Assembly (NCBI GenBank): GCA_029339505.1
Contig: JAQISU010000003.1
Coordinates: 19,351,001-19,415,000 of the forward strand
Reading direction: 5' to 3'
DNA length: 64,000 nt
Source: Unio delphinus
Taxonomy: Eukaryota; Mollusca; Bivalvia; Unionida; Unionidae
Shown one piece after another: positions 48,177-59,887 of the stretch. The notes under the pieces are model-generated. The model made no database searches. It saw only the letters and a program-made list of their open reading frames with translations, and was not told the DNA's origin. Each line of letters starts with the position of its first letter. The first letter of the stretch is position 1. A program made the position numbers and the translations under genes.

Positions 48177-50477
48177 CCGTATTTACCGCATATGTTGGGA
48201 CACGAAAAAATAATTATTTTTTTTCGTGTCCCAGAACTTATGGTGAACTTTTTTTAAACTTACATCGTGTGTCCCAAGACTTAGGAAATGAAAAACATGT
48301 TCAATTCCCCCCCCCCCCCCAGCCAACAACTGGCCACACCGCATGTTATAATAAAATAGATAAATAAAATGCGTATTTGATCATAAAATAAAATAAACAA
48401 GAAACTAAACTTGTACTGTCATCATTTATTCACATTTTTTGTCGACATTAGCATTTTATTAAAGGAAAAATATATCCACAAACTCCGTATGAGTAGCGCA
48501 TGAATCCATTATCCATAGTGTAATAGCTTTCGTCAGACAACGCAACACATTAGTCATTGACGTGAATATTGAGAAACGAATCATGTTTAGTTGTCCTCAA
48601 AGGTTTGAATGTTATGAAAATGAAAACTGGATTCCGCAAAATCACATATGAATGAGATAGAGAAAGAAAGAGTGAGAATTATCAGCTCCATTGGTCGAAA
48701 GCAACTGACATTTACGCGTGATACGGTGTACGGTACAAAATAACCAAGAGTGTATTATATCCAGGGTAACAATATGACAATATCTCGCAAACTAAAATCA
48801 TTATTAGAAATACATTCAATGTGAGTACAAATGACAATCTTTTCGATTCCATGGGATACAAAAAGTATTATAAAGGCAAGTTAATGCTGTATATACTATT
48901 TACCGAATAACTCGAAACCAGATTGTATCAATTATGACTGCAGACGGCATATAAATGAAAGCCCAGGTGTTGAAAAAACACACCTTGTAACAGCCATAAA
49001 CTCATTGTTTGAACTTACTGGCAGGATATCAAATACAAAGGTTAATTTATTACAAAACAAACCGACCCCGGAAGCTGACATTGGATTCCTATTAGCGTGG
49101 AGATTTTTTTAACTATGCATGTGTATACAAAGTCGGCCGACATAGGGAAGCCAAGGAAAATGACCACACGTCTCGTATTAAGAGTGCAGATAAACAAACA
49201 GTTGTGGACTGTATTTTGAAAGCAGTCGAATCGCTTCAGGACAAGCCAGATCTGATCTGAAAATCATTTAAAGTTTGTGGGTACAGTCCCACCCATTTAT
49301 CTCGTTATCCTCGGGCCCGAGGAAATATTGCCGACCTAGGCGGATGTTAAGATAAGTGGGGGGGGGCTGAAAAAAAAGATAACATGAAGACAGTATCAGT
49401 GTGAAATACACTTGCATATTGATAAATTACATTTTGGTTACCTTTGTGTAATAAAATCCAAATTAAAATATTGCATTGATCACATCCTGATACGAAATTC
49501 AACGTCGGCATTATCACATTATCAAAAAATTTCACAGACCTCTTTGCGCGATGTACATCCCTTAACTTCCTTACAAGCCAGATATTTAGTTTCCAGAAAC
49601 TGTAAATTTAATTTGCGTTGTACCTTGAAGTTGGTAGCCATCGTAAATGTAAATAAAGTTAAAAACGAAACTTTCACAGCAAAAAAAAAAAAAACTTGTT
49701 TTAATCACCGATCACTTTCAAATGTCTCGGAAATGCGTAATCCGTATTTTCACACAATTTTTATATATGGGATTCAGAAAATCACGTATACAGGAGTCCT
49801 CTGTACGCATCAATTTCCTGGACTGTAAATTTAAGGGCTTGCTAATCCTGCTTCGACCACCTGTTGATTGGAAAATTGTGTTCATCAATTGATCCTTTTA
49901 GCTGTGCTGATATTTACAATCAGAAAATTCAGTGGCTGAATGACCCACAGATGTAAATGCTGTCATTGTAAGAGTACATCTGAAGAACATGACTCACAAG
50001 CGAGGCGGCAAGATCAAAGACTTAACTAGCTGAAGAGTGGTGAGAAAATGTGCTGCTATGTTTTTTTGATCCGACCGCGACATCAAAAGCCTAGCGGCAA
50101 GATCAACTAATTGTTGAACAAAGTATGGGTCGGAACTGGCAGTTTGTCGACATAAATTATTAGAAAACAAAGTACAGTCACTATCTACTGGTATATCTCT
50201 CTCTGTCTCTTTCTTTTTCTCTCTCTCTGAATATATTTTTACGAAAAGTGAAAATAAACAACACTCGAAGTTTTCTTTTTTAAAGTTTTACTTAATAAAA
50301 TATACGTTTGTGTACATTTTCTGACATGTACTTTTCGAATGATTTAAAAGGTGTCCCACAACTTACGACTCAAGAAAAGTTATGTGTCCCAGAATATACA
50401 GTGCACAAAAAAATTACTTTTAAAATAAAATTATGGTGTCCCAACAAATACGGTGTCCCAACATACGGTAAATACGG
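48177..50477. mobile_element. 2.3-kb terminal-inverted-repeat element, TA-flanked
   Basis: The left end CCGTATTTACCG, then ATGTTGGGACAC, is mirrored at the right end (complement CCGTATTTACCG, then ATGTTGGGACAC) with a 2-nt indel. TA flanks both sides (48175-48176, 50478-50479). Several GTGTCCCA motifs crowd both ends (left to about 48275, right from about 50351). The left end also has a hairpin: ACACGAAAAAATAATT against TTTTTTTTCGTGT. Internal frames are short (longest 138 codons, unrecognised), so it is non-autonomous or eroded. It shares its CCGTATTT terminus with the MITE at 1144-1602. Confidence 0.8.
48307..48320. repeat. Poly-C run
   Basis: Fourteen C in a row inside the inverted-repeat element. 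Confidence 0.9.
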
Positions 50478-50479
50478 TA

Positions 50480-51111
50480 GTCCATTTTTTTTTAAATAAT
50501 GTCCAATCCGTTTTTTTCCGGTTTTTAACCTTTCTTTTCAGTCCCATTCTGCAACACCCTTGTAACATAACATATTCGCTCCATGTATTAGTTAGCCCAC
50601 GACTCAAATAAAGAGTATTCTGATTGGTAAAAAGTTTAAATTCCTCTTCATGTAAAGGAAACTGATGGCAAAGAAGTGTGGTTGCAAAAAAAAATGTTGT
50701 CCCTAGTTGTTAAGAGAGACGATGACACAAAAAGTTTAGATAAAGGTTTTTAAAAAAAATGGAAGGGAATGGCTGGAACGAATTGTCAACGGAAATTTAG
50801 TTTGTCAGTTTATAAGAAAACTGAAAGCTCGAGGACTGGCATTTTGTACAATCTGCAATATATACAGTACAGAAGTCGTGGTTGAAAGAGTCTGGAGCCA
50901 CACCTACAAATGAAGCTGTATACAGAAAAAATGAAGCCCTCTGGCAGAATATGTGCACTGCATATCGCCAATACAAACTGGAGCTGGAAAGGAAAAAGGG
51001 TCTTGTTGAGAAGGAAAAGAAACGATTGCACATTGAGCCAGCAAAATCATTGGTGACAAAAAGGAAGACTAAAGAAATCTTTCTTAAAGCTGCAAACAGA
51101 GCTTAACTGGC

Positions 51112-51115
<4 letters not shown>
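50480..51115 (+). other. Possible degraded transposon-associated coding fragments
   Basis: The plus-strand reading around 50760-50860 gives WLERIVNG and RGLAFCTICN, resembling the start of a BED/C2HC-type zinc-finger protein. A 74-codon frame at 50882-51106, rich in Lys, Glu and Arg (QYKLELERKKGLVEKEKKR), follows in another frame. There is no complete domain and no family assignment. Confidence 0.25.
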
Positions 51116-51166
<51 letters not shown>

Positions 51167-51848
51167 GACTTTGTATAGCGCCTAATATTTCGAAGTTCTA
51201 AGCTCTTTACACCATCAATAATGATATGACTACACTACTGAACAAAAAATGACAAAAACAATGAAATTGGAAAGCATAAGAACATGCTGAAAACATACAA
51301 GATACAAAACATGATTAGGTCGCTAAGTTTGTCCCTGCAGTCGAAACAGGTGAGTCTTAAGAGCACTCTTAAAAGGGACCACTGTGCCTTCGTGTCTAAT
51401 TTCAATGGGCAATTCGTTCCACGTCACCGGGCCCTGGTGTGCAAATGAACGTTGTCCATATGACTTTGTTTTCACCTTGGGAACAATGAGTATACGATTA
51501 TCAGAAGAAGAGCGTAAGGATCTAGCTGGTGTATACACATGGGTGAGGCTGGATAGGTATGTTGGACTGGAGTCTGTCAGTGAAACATAGCACAGAGAAC
51601 AAATTTTGTGTTTGATTCTGTATCAAATTGATAGCCAATGTAGGGTACAGAGCAGTGGTGAGGTGTGCTCTGATCAAGGTACTCTAAAGATGATCCGTGC
51701 AGCTGTGTTTTGTTTGAAGTTTCTTGAGTAAATATTGTGACGAACCAGACAGAATTGAGTTACAATAGTCCAGTCTTGAAAGTACTAATGAACACACAAG
51801 TGTTTTAATGGCATCAATTGAAAGATATTTACGAATGGAACTGATGTA
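51116..51848 (-). mobile_element. CR1/L2-like LINE copy C, 3' fragment
   Basis: The AAT repeat (51116-51163) is the 3' tail of a minus-strand copy. The body encodes RSLRSSSDNRILIVPK and TWNELPIEIRHEGTVVPFKS, then KTLVCSLVLSRLDYCNS, in pieces. 5' truncated at about 51848. Closest to copy B. Confidence 0.88.
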
Positions 51849-52940
51849 TATCAACAGGTTGTGTTCAGTAGACAAAAAGACAAGTGAATATATGGTATTA
51901 TTTGTATATAGTTGATGTATTTGGCTGTTTATTTGACATATTTGTTATGAAAAGAGAGCAGCATAATATTTTGGCAGCAAAAATGCCTAATTATTGACTT
52001 AATTACCATGTGAACACTGACATTCACATGAAATAACTTAAGTACCAATAGTATTGGAGAACAAATTCATGTGACAATAAATATTGTAAAATTATTCAAA
52101 TTTTTGGTAAGTTTGTTAGTTTTTCAAATGATTATTTTGTAACATATTATGGTTCAAGTTGCACCAGGAGCAGATTTTCATGAGTGTAAAATGCATTTTA
52201 GTCGGGATCTTCGATCCCTGGAACCACTTGATCAGAGGCTCTGCACCTCCAGACCCTGTTAGGGGAGTACCTCCAAATCCCCCTTTCACATTTTCAGTTG
52301 GGTTTTTTTAAAGGTCAAAATCATGTCTGTATATGAGATTCCAAAGCTAGCACAGAATCACTCATTATTATCATTATTACAATGATTTAATTACACATCC
52401 TTGGTCAGCGGATATACTCAAATAAACATCAAACTCATTAAACACAGGAATATTTCTTTTTGCACCCCAAGACCACATTTGGGCCTTTTCGAGCTTTAGT
52501 AAAGGATTTTTTTCTTGCCAACCAGGATCAGATTGGCTTTTGTAACAAAGAAAATGAAAACTGGACTGCCCCTCTCCCCCCTCCCCCCAAAGATCAGCTG
52601 ACCCCACCACTGCTGCTACTGGATGTTACATATTAGATTACTTGAAAGCATTGGAGATGTCAGCAAAACAGGGGTCAAAAGTTAAAGGTCAGAGTGACTC
52701 TGGTGCTCTAAATTTCAGTTTATAATAATTTCATTATGTTGTAAACAATGTTATCTAAAGTTACTCTGCCATAAGTCATGATTTTTCAAGCTTCAGATTA
52801 TGAAATTAACGTGTTTGTTCCAATTTCCTTTTAATGTCTGTATATAATACCAGTATTGTTAGGTTTTAATGATTTACATTGTATGCATGTGTCTAACATT
52901 ATGTCAAACAAATAGGTTATTTATCTGGCATGAGCTTACT
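51849..52940. other. Intron 6, no element recognised
   Basis: AT-rich intronic sequence; no supported feature. Confidence 0.45.
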
Positions 52941-52948
52941 GTGATCAG

Positions 52949-53655
52949 TAGTGATGGGAATCAGTCAGAAATTCATAATCGATAATCGGTTCCCCTTAAC
53001 CAACTTATTATTGATTATAATTGGTTACTAAGAGCAAATTTTAATTTTTTTTACACTGTTATATCTTTGATCAAGAGTTCAATGTGTTTATAAATGTACA
53101 GGAGTAATCTCTTTTAATGACATGTATACTTTAACCTGACAATAATATTACATTGTGTGTTACTTTTGTTCTACAACTTTGTTAAATGAACGCAACTTTT
53201 TATGGCTGATCAGTATTGTAACTGAAATACTGCTACAATCCCCCAAAATTCTTTCATTCAGATGTGATGTGTCTATAATTTAAAGTATAGAAGGACATGA
53301 TTTTCTTGTTTGTCATTGTTTATAAATAGTACAAAAGATGTTTCAATTTACCTGAAACAAATCAACAAAATATGTTTAAATTTATTAACTCAACAATTAA
53401 CAACTTGACCATGTAATAATGACTATATGTTCCTAATTATGAATCGTAAGGTTTTTTATTTGTTTTTGTGAAGGGATTTATAAATTTTAGGTCAACTTTA
53501 GTGGCTGGGAGTTTTAGTAACCTTTGTGCTTTGCATACACATAAAAAGTAGCCTCCCTTTACACGCAATCAATTATGGAGTTCACAATCGATTATCTTAT
53601 TGGTTTGCTCAGCCAACTGATCATCGATTATAATCGATAATCGGAACAACACTTA
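52949..53655. mobile_element. hAT-like MITE with 8-bp target duplication
   Basis: A perfect 8-bp direct repeat, GTGATCAG, lies at 52941-52948 and 53656-53663. Inside it the ends are TAGTGATGGGAATC (left) and, complemented, TAAGTGTTGTTCCGA (right), typical hAT-style termini although imperfectly paired. ATAATCGATAATCGG (left) and its near complement in the right arm form subterminal inverted repeats. No transposase frame. Confidence 0.8.
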
Positions 53656-53807
53656 GTGATCAGGATTATGAATTCAAACGCAAATATTCAAGATAATTAT
53701 GTGAATGATGTTACAGAAAATATGTTTGTGTGTATTATTTTATACTCCTGTTTAGAACAACATTGCACACTTGCTTTCATTATTAAATTAAATACTCTTT
53801 GTTTGCA

Positions 53808-53897
53808 ACATTATCAAATTAATTACTGTTTGTTTGCATCATTATCAAATTACAGTTTGTTTGCATTATTATCAAATTAATTACTGTTTGATTGCGT
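53808..53897. repeat. 30-bp imperfect tandem repeat, 3 copies
   Basis: ATTATCAAATTAATTACTGT plus TTGTTTGCAT units, about 120-210 bp before coding exon 7. Confidence 0.8.
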
Positions 53898-54019
53898 CAA
53901 TTCACCCTACCCACTCCCTTTAGCCACCTCAACCAAAAAAACATGGAAACAGCTGAAAATCTCAACAACAAAAATTGGACTTGTAGCACAACAAACTGCC
54001 ATACTGATTTATCTTTCAG

Positions 54020-54128
54020 GAGTATCAAACCCCGTAACCGACCCTCATTTCGACAGATCTTGATGCATCTGGAGATTGCAAGTCCAGAACTACTGACCCT
54101 GCATAATGAAGACTTTGTCAGGGAACAG
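54020..54128 (+). CDS. MAP3K12/13: MAP3K12/13 coding exon 7 (end of kinase domain)
   Basis: This exon encodes residues 377-413. The acceptor is atctttcag at 54019 and the donor is GAACAG|gttagt in phase 0. It opens with the split Trp377 and gives KPRNRPSFRQILMHLEIA (380-397). This contains the conserved Arg of subdomain XI and ends the kinase fold, followed by SPELLTLHNEDFVREQ, the start of the linker helix. The intron upstream is the largest in the window at 10.9 kb and is packed with transposon remnants. Confidence 0.97.
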
Positions 54129-55143
54129 GTTAGTTCAGATTATTTGGTCAGATTGGTATTTCACATGCATTACTCAATCATATATCCATGACCTCCCAAA
54201 TTCAGCCTTCCCAAGCTGGATTTTTGCAACAAAGTGGTAAAAGTCATTTGCCCACATGAGTGAAAGTTGGACATGAGTGCTGTCCCAATTGGTAGCAGAA
54301 TTGCAACAAATCCCATCGATATTCCATCAATATTTTAAATACTAATTTTGCTAAGGAAGTGTGCTGTTTTAGTAAACCTTGCAGAAACAGTGTGTATTTT
54401 TTTATTTATAAGATATTCTAAATAATTTTCTTATGCAGGGAAGTATACTCCAGCTTTGTTTCTGTCAGTTTCTGGCCTTATTCTCCCATGATTGAAGAAT
54501 TCACACTTAGTATCTTCGTCTTACGATATACATGTTAGTGCCATTGTAATCACTTGCCCTAGGATCTATAGCGCTTCAGTTCATGTCATTTGTCAACCTG
54601 GTATTTAAATTCTGGGAAGTAATTACCTAGCATTGCATAAGATAATTCATGTAATTATTTTAGACATTTGTTTTTGTCATTAGCATCTTCATCTGTGCTT
54701 GACTAGTTTCACCTGTGTATGTGCTCAATAATTCAAGGTTGTAACACAGTGGGAAGGATAAAGGAGTTGCACATATTTTAAGCTGAGGGAAGATATAAAT
54801 GTTATCTGTCTCAATTGTATGGGGTACAGTTCTGATGCAATATATACAGGATGATCAGAAAATGTATGGGTGTCCATTTTGATCAGCAAATTAATCATGC
54901 TAGAATGATAATGAGTTAATGTGCCAGTAAAAGATGTCACTGATATTGCCAGAGTTAACAGCTTCCTAATAACAGACTTTGAAGGCAGAGAACTAAGTGG
55001 TCCAGAAGAAAATTAAGCAGACCACATTTTCAAGGGCTTCATTCATAATGCAAGCCCAGCACATGCCTCTGCAATCAGAACAGATTGCAGCATTACCACT
55101 AGGGCTGGTTTAATCTTAGTTCAGTGGCTCATCTGGGCAGCCG
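54129..55143. other. Intron 7 proximal part
   Basis: AT-rich intronic DNA; nothing recognised. Confidence 0.45.
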
Positions 55144-55389
55144 TGAGGGCTCCAAGTGGCCGAGTGGTCTAAAGCACTCTCCATTATGGATCACTACTAT
55201 CTCACCTCTGTCTGTGTGGGTTCGAATCTCGGATTTGGTCAGTGTGGGTATATTAGAAAGCTTGCTAGTAGCTGCTCATGGGTCGTTGGTTCTTTCTGGG
55301 GTTTTCCCAGGTTCTTCCTCCACTATTAATACTGGCCACCATGTATAAGCCTATCTTGTGCCGAAAAATGGCGTTTAACCCTACTACAA
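55144..55389 (+). mobile_element. tRNA-derived SINE, family B, best-preserved copy
   Basis: Head CCAAGTGGCCGAGTGGTCTA (A-box side) and GTGGGTTCGAATCTC (B box), then the central block GGTTCTTTCTGGGGTTTTCC and a 3' end with GCCGAAAAATGGCGTTTAAC. A possible diverged target duplication is CTGGGCAGCCG against CTGGACAGCTG (55133-55143, 55390-55400). Confidence 0.9.
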
Positions 55390-55400
55390 CTGGACAGCTG

Positions 55401-55802
55401 CAATCAACTCTAGTTCTGACACAGCCTCAACTTTATGCTTTAAGTTCTCGGGACAGGGTACAGTGATCCATTTTCCCAATAAACTTAGATCCAAAATTTA
55501 TGACAAAGATAGTTCCTAACATCTGGAATTGCTTGTTCCATCACAGCTTTGGACTTATGAATTCTTGTACTCCTGGCCCAATCATAAAAGAACAAATGGC
55601 TTCTGTTATGTACCATCTTCACAAAACTGTAGTGGATTGACACTAGGCAGCTCCAGCACCTCTAGGCTCCTTTATGACCAGGCATCATCTACAGTGACAC
55701 TCCAGACTTAAATATTTGGTACCATTTTCAGACCGTCAATGATTCATTCACTCCATATCTGGAGATTACATTGTCAATCTTATCCAGACTCCACCCCACC
55801 TC

Positions 55803-55835
<33 letters not shown>

Positions 55836-56640
55836 TGGTCAGTTTTACCAGCAGCTTTCTCATGGGCATCACAGCAGGCATCCATGTCACCACAATATTT
55901 TGAGTTCAGTGACTTGAGCTTACAATCACTATCTTCAAAACTCAGTGCATGAATTCCAGAAAAGACCTTGCCTTCCATGCTGATCCGACTTTTTGAGTTT
56001 TGCCGGTCTCGTCCTATGCAATAGTTGGCAGATTAAAAAGAACCTGCATCCATCATTAAAGAAAAACCATGGTAATATTCAGACATCATCCTCAGTCTGA
56101 TGAAGTAGCTGATTTATTACATTGCTTAGAGAGACAGCTTCAAAAACCAGATGTCAACCGATTTTTGTTTTAGTTCAATTTTAACAAGGTGTTCTAAATA
56201 TATATACATACATGACAACCATTATGCTTTTGGCATAATCATTATGCTATTTTCACAAAATTATGCCTTACACGTAAATGTATTCAGAGAATGGAGTCCT
56301 ATATTGTGTAATTCATGTATTCAAATACTAATTCAGTTTACTCCCTTCTGTACTGAACATCAGTCCTTGGGTCTTCATAAGAATTATGGAGTCTTGTCAA
56401 ACTTCAAGGACACTATTATCTTTATGACATGCTGATAACAGTCTTCAAAAGCACCAATTGAAATATTCTAGATTGAAGCATGGAATTACTCGTTTTACTT
56501 CTGTTGGGATTTCTTGTCTGCAAGGACAAATCCAATAACATCCCATCTCATTTGACTCACTTGTGTATGGAGTTCAAAATGCATGTGAACCAGATCTGAC
56601 ATCCTCAGGAACATGCCTTGAAAATCATCTTAATGATTTC
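55401..56640. other. Intron 7, possible degraded mobile DNA
   Basis: Higher GC than the flanks, with a CA microsatellite at 55805-55833. Broken frames occur on both strands, including a Cys/Asp-rich minus frame near 55840-55978. No family could be named. Confidence 0.3.
55805..55833. repeat. (CA)n microsatellite
   Basis: Fourteen CA units. Confidence 0.95.
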
Positions 56641-56658
56641 TAATATTTTCTACAGCAA

Positions 56659-56868
56659 TTGATTGCATCCCAGGAATTTTTATCACCTATGAAGTCTCCT
56701 CTGTATTCAGCAGATGTATTCATCTTAGGCTGCCAATTTTTGAGACCATTGCAAATGATTCTTCTGGGCCATTGGCAGTCAAAGCTTTACCCATTGGTAA
56801 ATGAGGTCCCATCCTATATTAGCAACTTCATCTTGCTTACAGTGGATATTCCCTTGCTTATTTAGTCT
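56659..56868 (+). pseudogene. Possible DIRS/Ngaro-like reverse transcriptase fragment
   Basis: A 68-codon frame contains FLRPLQMILLGHWQ, resembling the thumb-side RLRPLQ...HW signature of tyrosine-recombinase retrotransposon reverse transcriptases. No other RT motif survives around it, so this is a weak call. Confidence 0.22.
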
Positions 56869-59062
56869 CTCAAAATTATAATCAGCATTGATGCAGGCAG
56901 TGCATGCTTATGTTCCCACTGCCAGCCTTCAGTGGACCAGTGCTGAAACATAAATTATTTAAGACACAGACTCAAGACTACAATTAATTGCCTCTGTCCA
57001 GTAAAGGTGGTAATGCTTTATTAACACAACTCTACTGTGCAATAAGATGTGTGTGCTTAATATTGTATTTCAGTGATCTATTTCACTGTTAAAATCATCC
57101 TGTATAGTATAGGTCAATTAATAGTTATTTTTTTACAATAGCAAATAATAATGTAGAATTAATTGGATTGTTCTTTTCGGTGTGTCAGATATGTTACATG
57201 CAAGTTGTGTTCACACAGGATATACATTGACATATTGTTTGCCATATGTGCAAAGAATTGAATGTACATCTCTCCCTTTGTGTCCTGGCATGCCTCAGGA
57301 TGTTATAATTTATCAGCTAATAGTTCTGAATTATGTTTTGCTTGTTCTGTTTCCTAAATCACCTTCAAAAATGAATGATACTTGAACACTATTCTAACAA
57401 CTGAAATAATCAAGCAGTTTTATATATGGGGTAAAATCTAACTTCAAAAAAACACTGCTGTTGTTCATAAACTTACCAATAACACAGAGTCCTAAAAATT
57501 CCCATTCAAGGCAATGATATGTAATAACTTTTGTTCGCCTACTCACATGTATCATCTGTTTGATTTACTTACATTGGTTTTTTCCACTTTGCGATCTTTA
57601 TTACCTTTGCAGATTAGCACAATGATCTCACCCAATGCAGTCTTCAAACAACCATACTTAGCTATTGTGAGAGCAAGTAATACATAACATGGTAGTTATA
57701 CCTGACCTCTTTGTCTTTTAATTGCCTCGATTTCAATAGCCCAAAGAATTTTTCTCATGTTATTATTTTTTGCCAGCCCAACAGACTTCAGAGATAGTAT
57801 TGGCCTTATCTGAAATTAGAGGACCTCCAGGCATCTGGCTATCAGATGTTTTTAGCATTGTGGGCACATCAGCATGCATTGCTGATGTGCCCAATTTCAC
57901 ATCACTCCCAAGGACCTGCAACTATTACGAGTTTGTTGCAAGTCTTACAACTTACGGCATAAAAGAAAAAACTAAAGAAAAATGATCATTATCAAAATAT
58001 TCACAATTTTTTTCCATCTGTGTTTGATTTAGATTCTCGTGAATAAAAGCTAGAAGGGACACAATTATGTTTATTGGGCATCACATGTCAGTTTGAATAT
58101 GTCTTGTGGCGGGAGATGTGATTGTCGTCGTCATGTGAAATGGAAAAAGAATTTGCAAGAATTATGTCACGCTGAGAGACAGCAGCAAGCCATTGAGCAG
58201 CACATGGTTTGGAAGTAAAATTTGTGCACCTGCACTAGATTAAATAAAGTCTACGCGTAGTTTACAAACGTTTAAGTTGAACATAATGTTCATTGTCGCT
58301 GCATGTTCCGAATACTGATCTTTTAATTAGGCTACGTTTTCCAACTTTACAATAACAGTTTGATACTTTGTTACACCTTACTGAAAACTGACAGGGACCC
58401 ATCATGGTTGGCAGGTCTGCTCCCATGGAAACCAAGGGTACAATGAACACTTTTAACTCATGCCAGGGGACCATACCTAAAAATGACACTCATCCTATCC
58501 AATCACTCTTTATTGATAATTTACACCAGAAGTCAGGGGTGAACCACATGCCCCGACCTCTGTCTTTTGGTTCAGGATTTATCACTGAAAATGTCCTCCA
58601 CATTCCAGTCAGTCTTGTTTCTTTGTCTAATTTGAACTAGATGAATCTGTGTTCACTGGGACCAACTGCTCCTAGATAGATTTCCAGCAAGGTGGAATTC
58701 ATGACAGCCAGTATTTGTTTCTCCAGTCTCAGATCCAGAAGCCAGGGCATTCCATGTTTTTTCCATCAACTCCAGACCCTCTAATCCACAAAATCTTGTA
58801 AAAGTGACTGAACCTGGTTGCTGTTTGGTTCTCATTTCTGTTTGTTTTTCTCAACTAGCGAACATTATGAGTAATTTTTTTAACTTGGCAGTGGAAATTC
58901 CCAGGAAAATTATCTTGATCTTTTCTCACTTGCTCAAGGAACTGCAAATGCAGGCGTTCATCTATAGGTAGAATTGTTAAATCCTTTAACCTGGCTCATA
59001 TCTAGTAGAAACTCATGTAACACAAGTGGTAAACAGAATCACTCGAGCAAGAAGGATTATCA
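56869..59062. other. Intron 7, unassigned
   Basis: Frames at 57770-57985 (plus, 71 codons, with GTSACIADVPNFTSLPRTC) and 58404-58640 (plus, 78 codons) look protein-like but match nothing I know. The first follows an acceptor-like tttttgccag, but a kinase exon is not expected here because exons 7 and 8 join in phase without it. Confidence 0.3.
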
Positions 59063-59067
59063 CTTTG

Positions 59068-59882
59068 TGTTACGTGTTTAGGCTCAAATAAATAGTAACA
59101 TAGAAAGAGTGAAAATAACAAGCTTGTAAAAACTTAATAAACAATTTATTGAGCACAAATAATTTCCAGAAAAGAAAAATAAACTTACGGTTTTAAGAAT
59201 CAATTCCCAAAATTAATCCAAAAATAACTCAAAATATAATCCATTAGTGAAATTGCAAAAGTCCTGGTAATAAAATGTCCTTATAATTCCCAGTTCGAAT
59301 CTTAGTGAAGCATCCAAGATGGAAGACAATGTCATGTGATGAAGTCAGTTCTGGTCTTATGAAATTCAATGAGCACAATTATTTTCCAGATAAAAAACAA
59401 AATAAATCCTCTTGATCCAAACAAATTAAAATAATTTCCAGTGCAAGGTAATTTAAAATAACTCAAAACAACACACAACTTAGTATTCTAACAGCCCAAC
59501 TTCTACTAAATAGTTCGCTCCAAAAAATAATTTATATACCTGTTTTTACATAAACAAGGAAGGGGTCACATGATCTTCTAGAATCTTTAGAACAAATTTA
59601 CGTTCAAAAAATCTTGTACACACCAGATGAGAAAATAAGTTATTTTTACTAGCAAGAACTAAAAATAGAAAGATGTTTATAACAAAGCTCCATAATGTCC
59701 TTGGAATCAACCAGTCATTTTAAAAACTTGTTTACAACTCTGAAGCCATGTCGGAAATGAGGTCAACATCTGGTGTTTATTTGTAAAGTACAAGTCATCC
59801 CACTTTTTAAAAAAATATCTCCCAATGAATGAATCTTAAACTTAAAATAAAAATAAATGACTTAAATCAAATATACGTAACA
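59068..59882. mobile_element. Solo LTR (815 bp) with 5-bp target duplication
   Basis: The element begins TGTTACGTGTTTAGG and ends ATATACGTAACA, so it has TG...CA ends within a 7-bp inverted repeat TGTTACG/CGTAACA. It is flanked by CTTTG at 59063-59067 and 59883-59887. Polyadenylation-like AATAAA motifs and an internal diverged duplication (GAGCACAAATAATTTCCAGA and GAGCACAATTATTTTCCAGA) are inside. No coding region is attached. Superfamily (BEL or Gypsy) not resolved. Confidence 0.8.
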
Positions 59883-59887
59883 CTTTG

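Noticed and set aside
49412..49828. 138-codon frame as transposase of the 2.3-kb element
   Set aside because: No transposase motif, AT-driven composition and a lysine run from a poly-A; no support for a function.
57770..57985. Extra MAP3K exon between exons 7 and 8
   Set aside because: It has an acceptor-like start, but exons 7 and 8 already join in phase and match the family without extra residues; the peptide has no kinase-family similarity.
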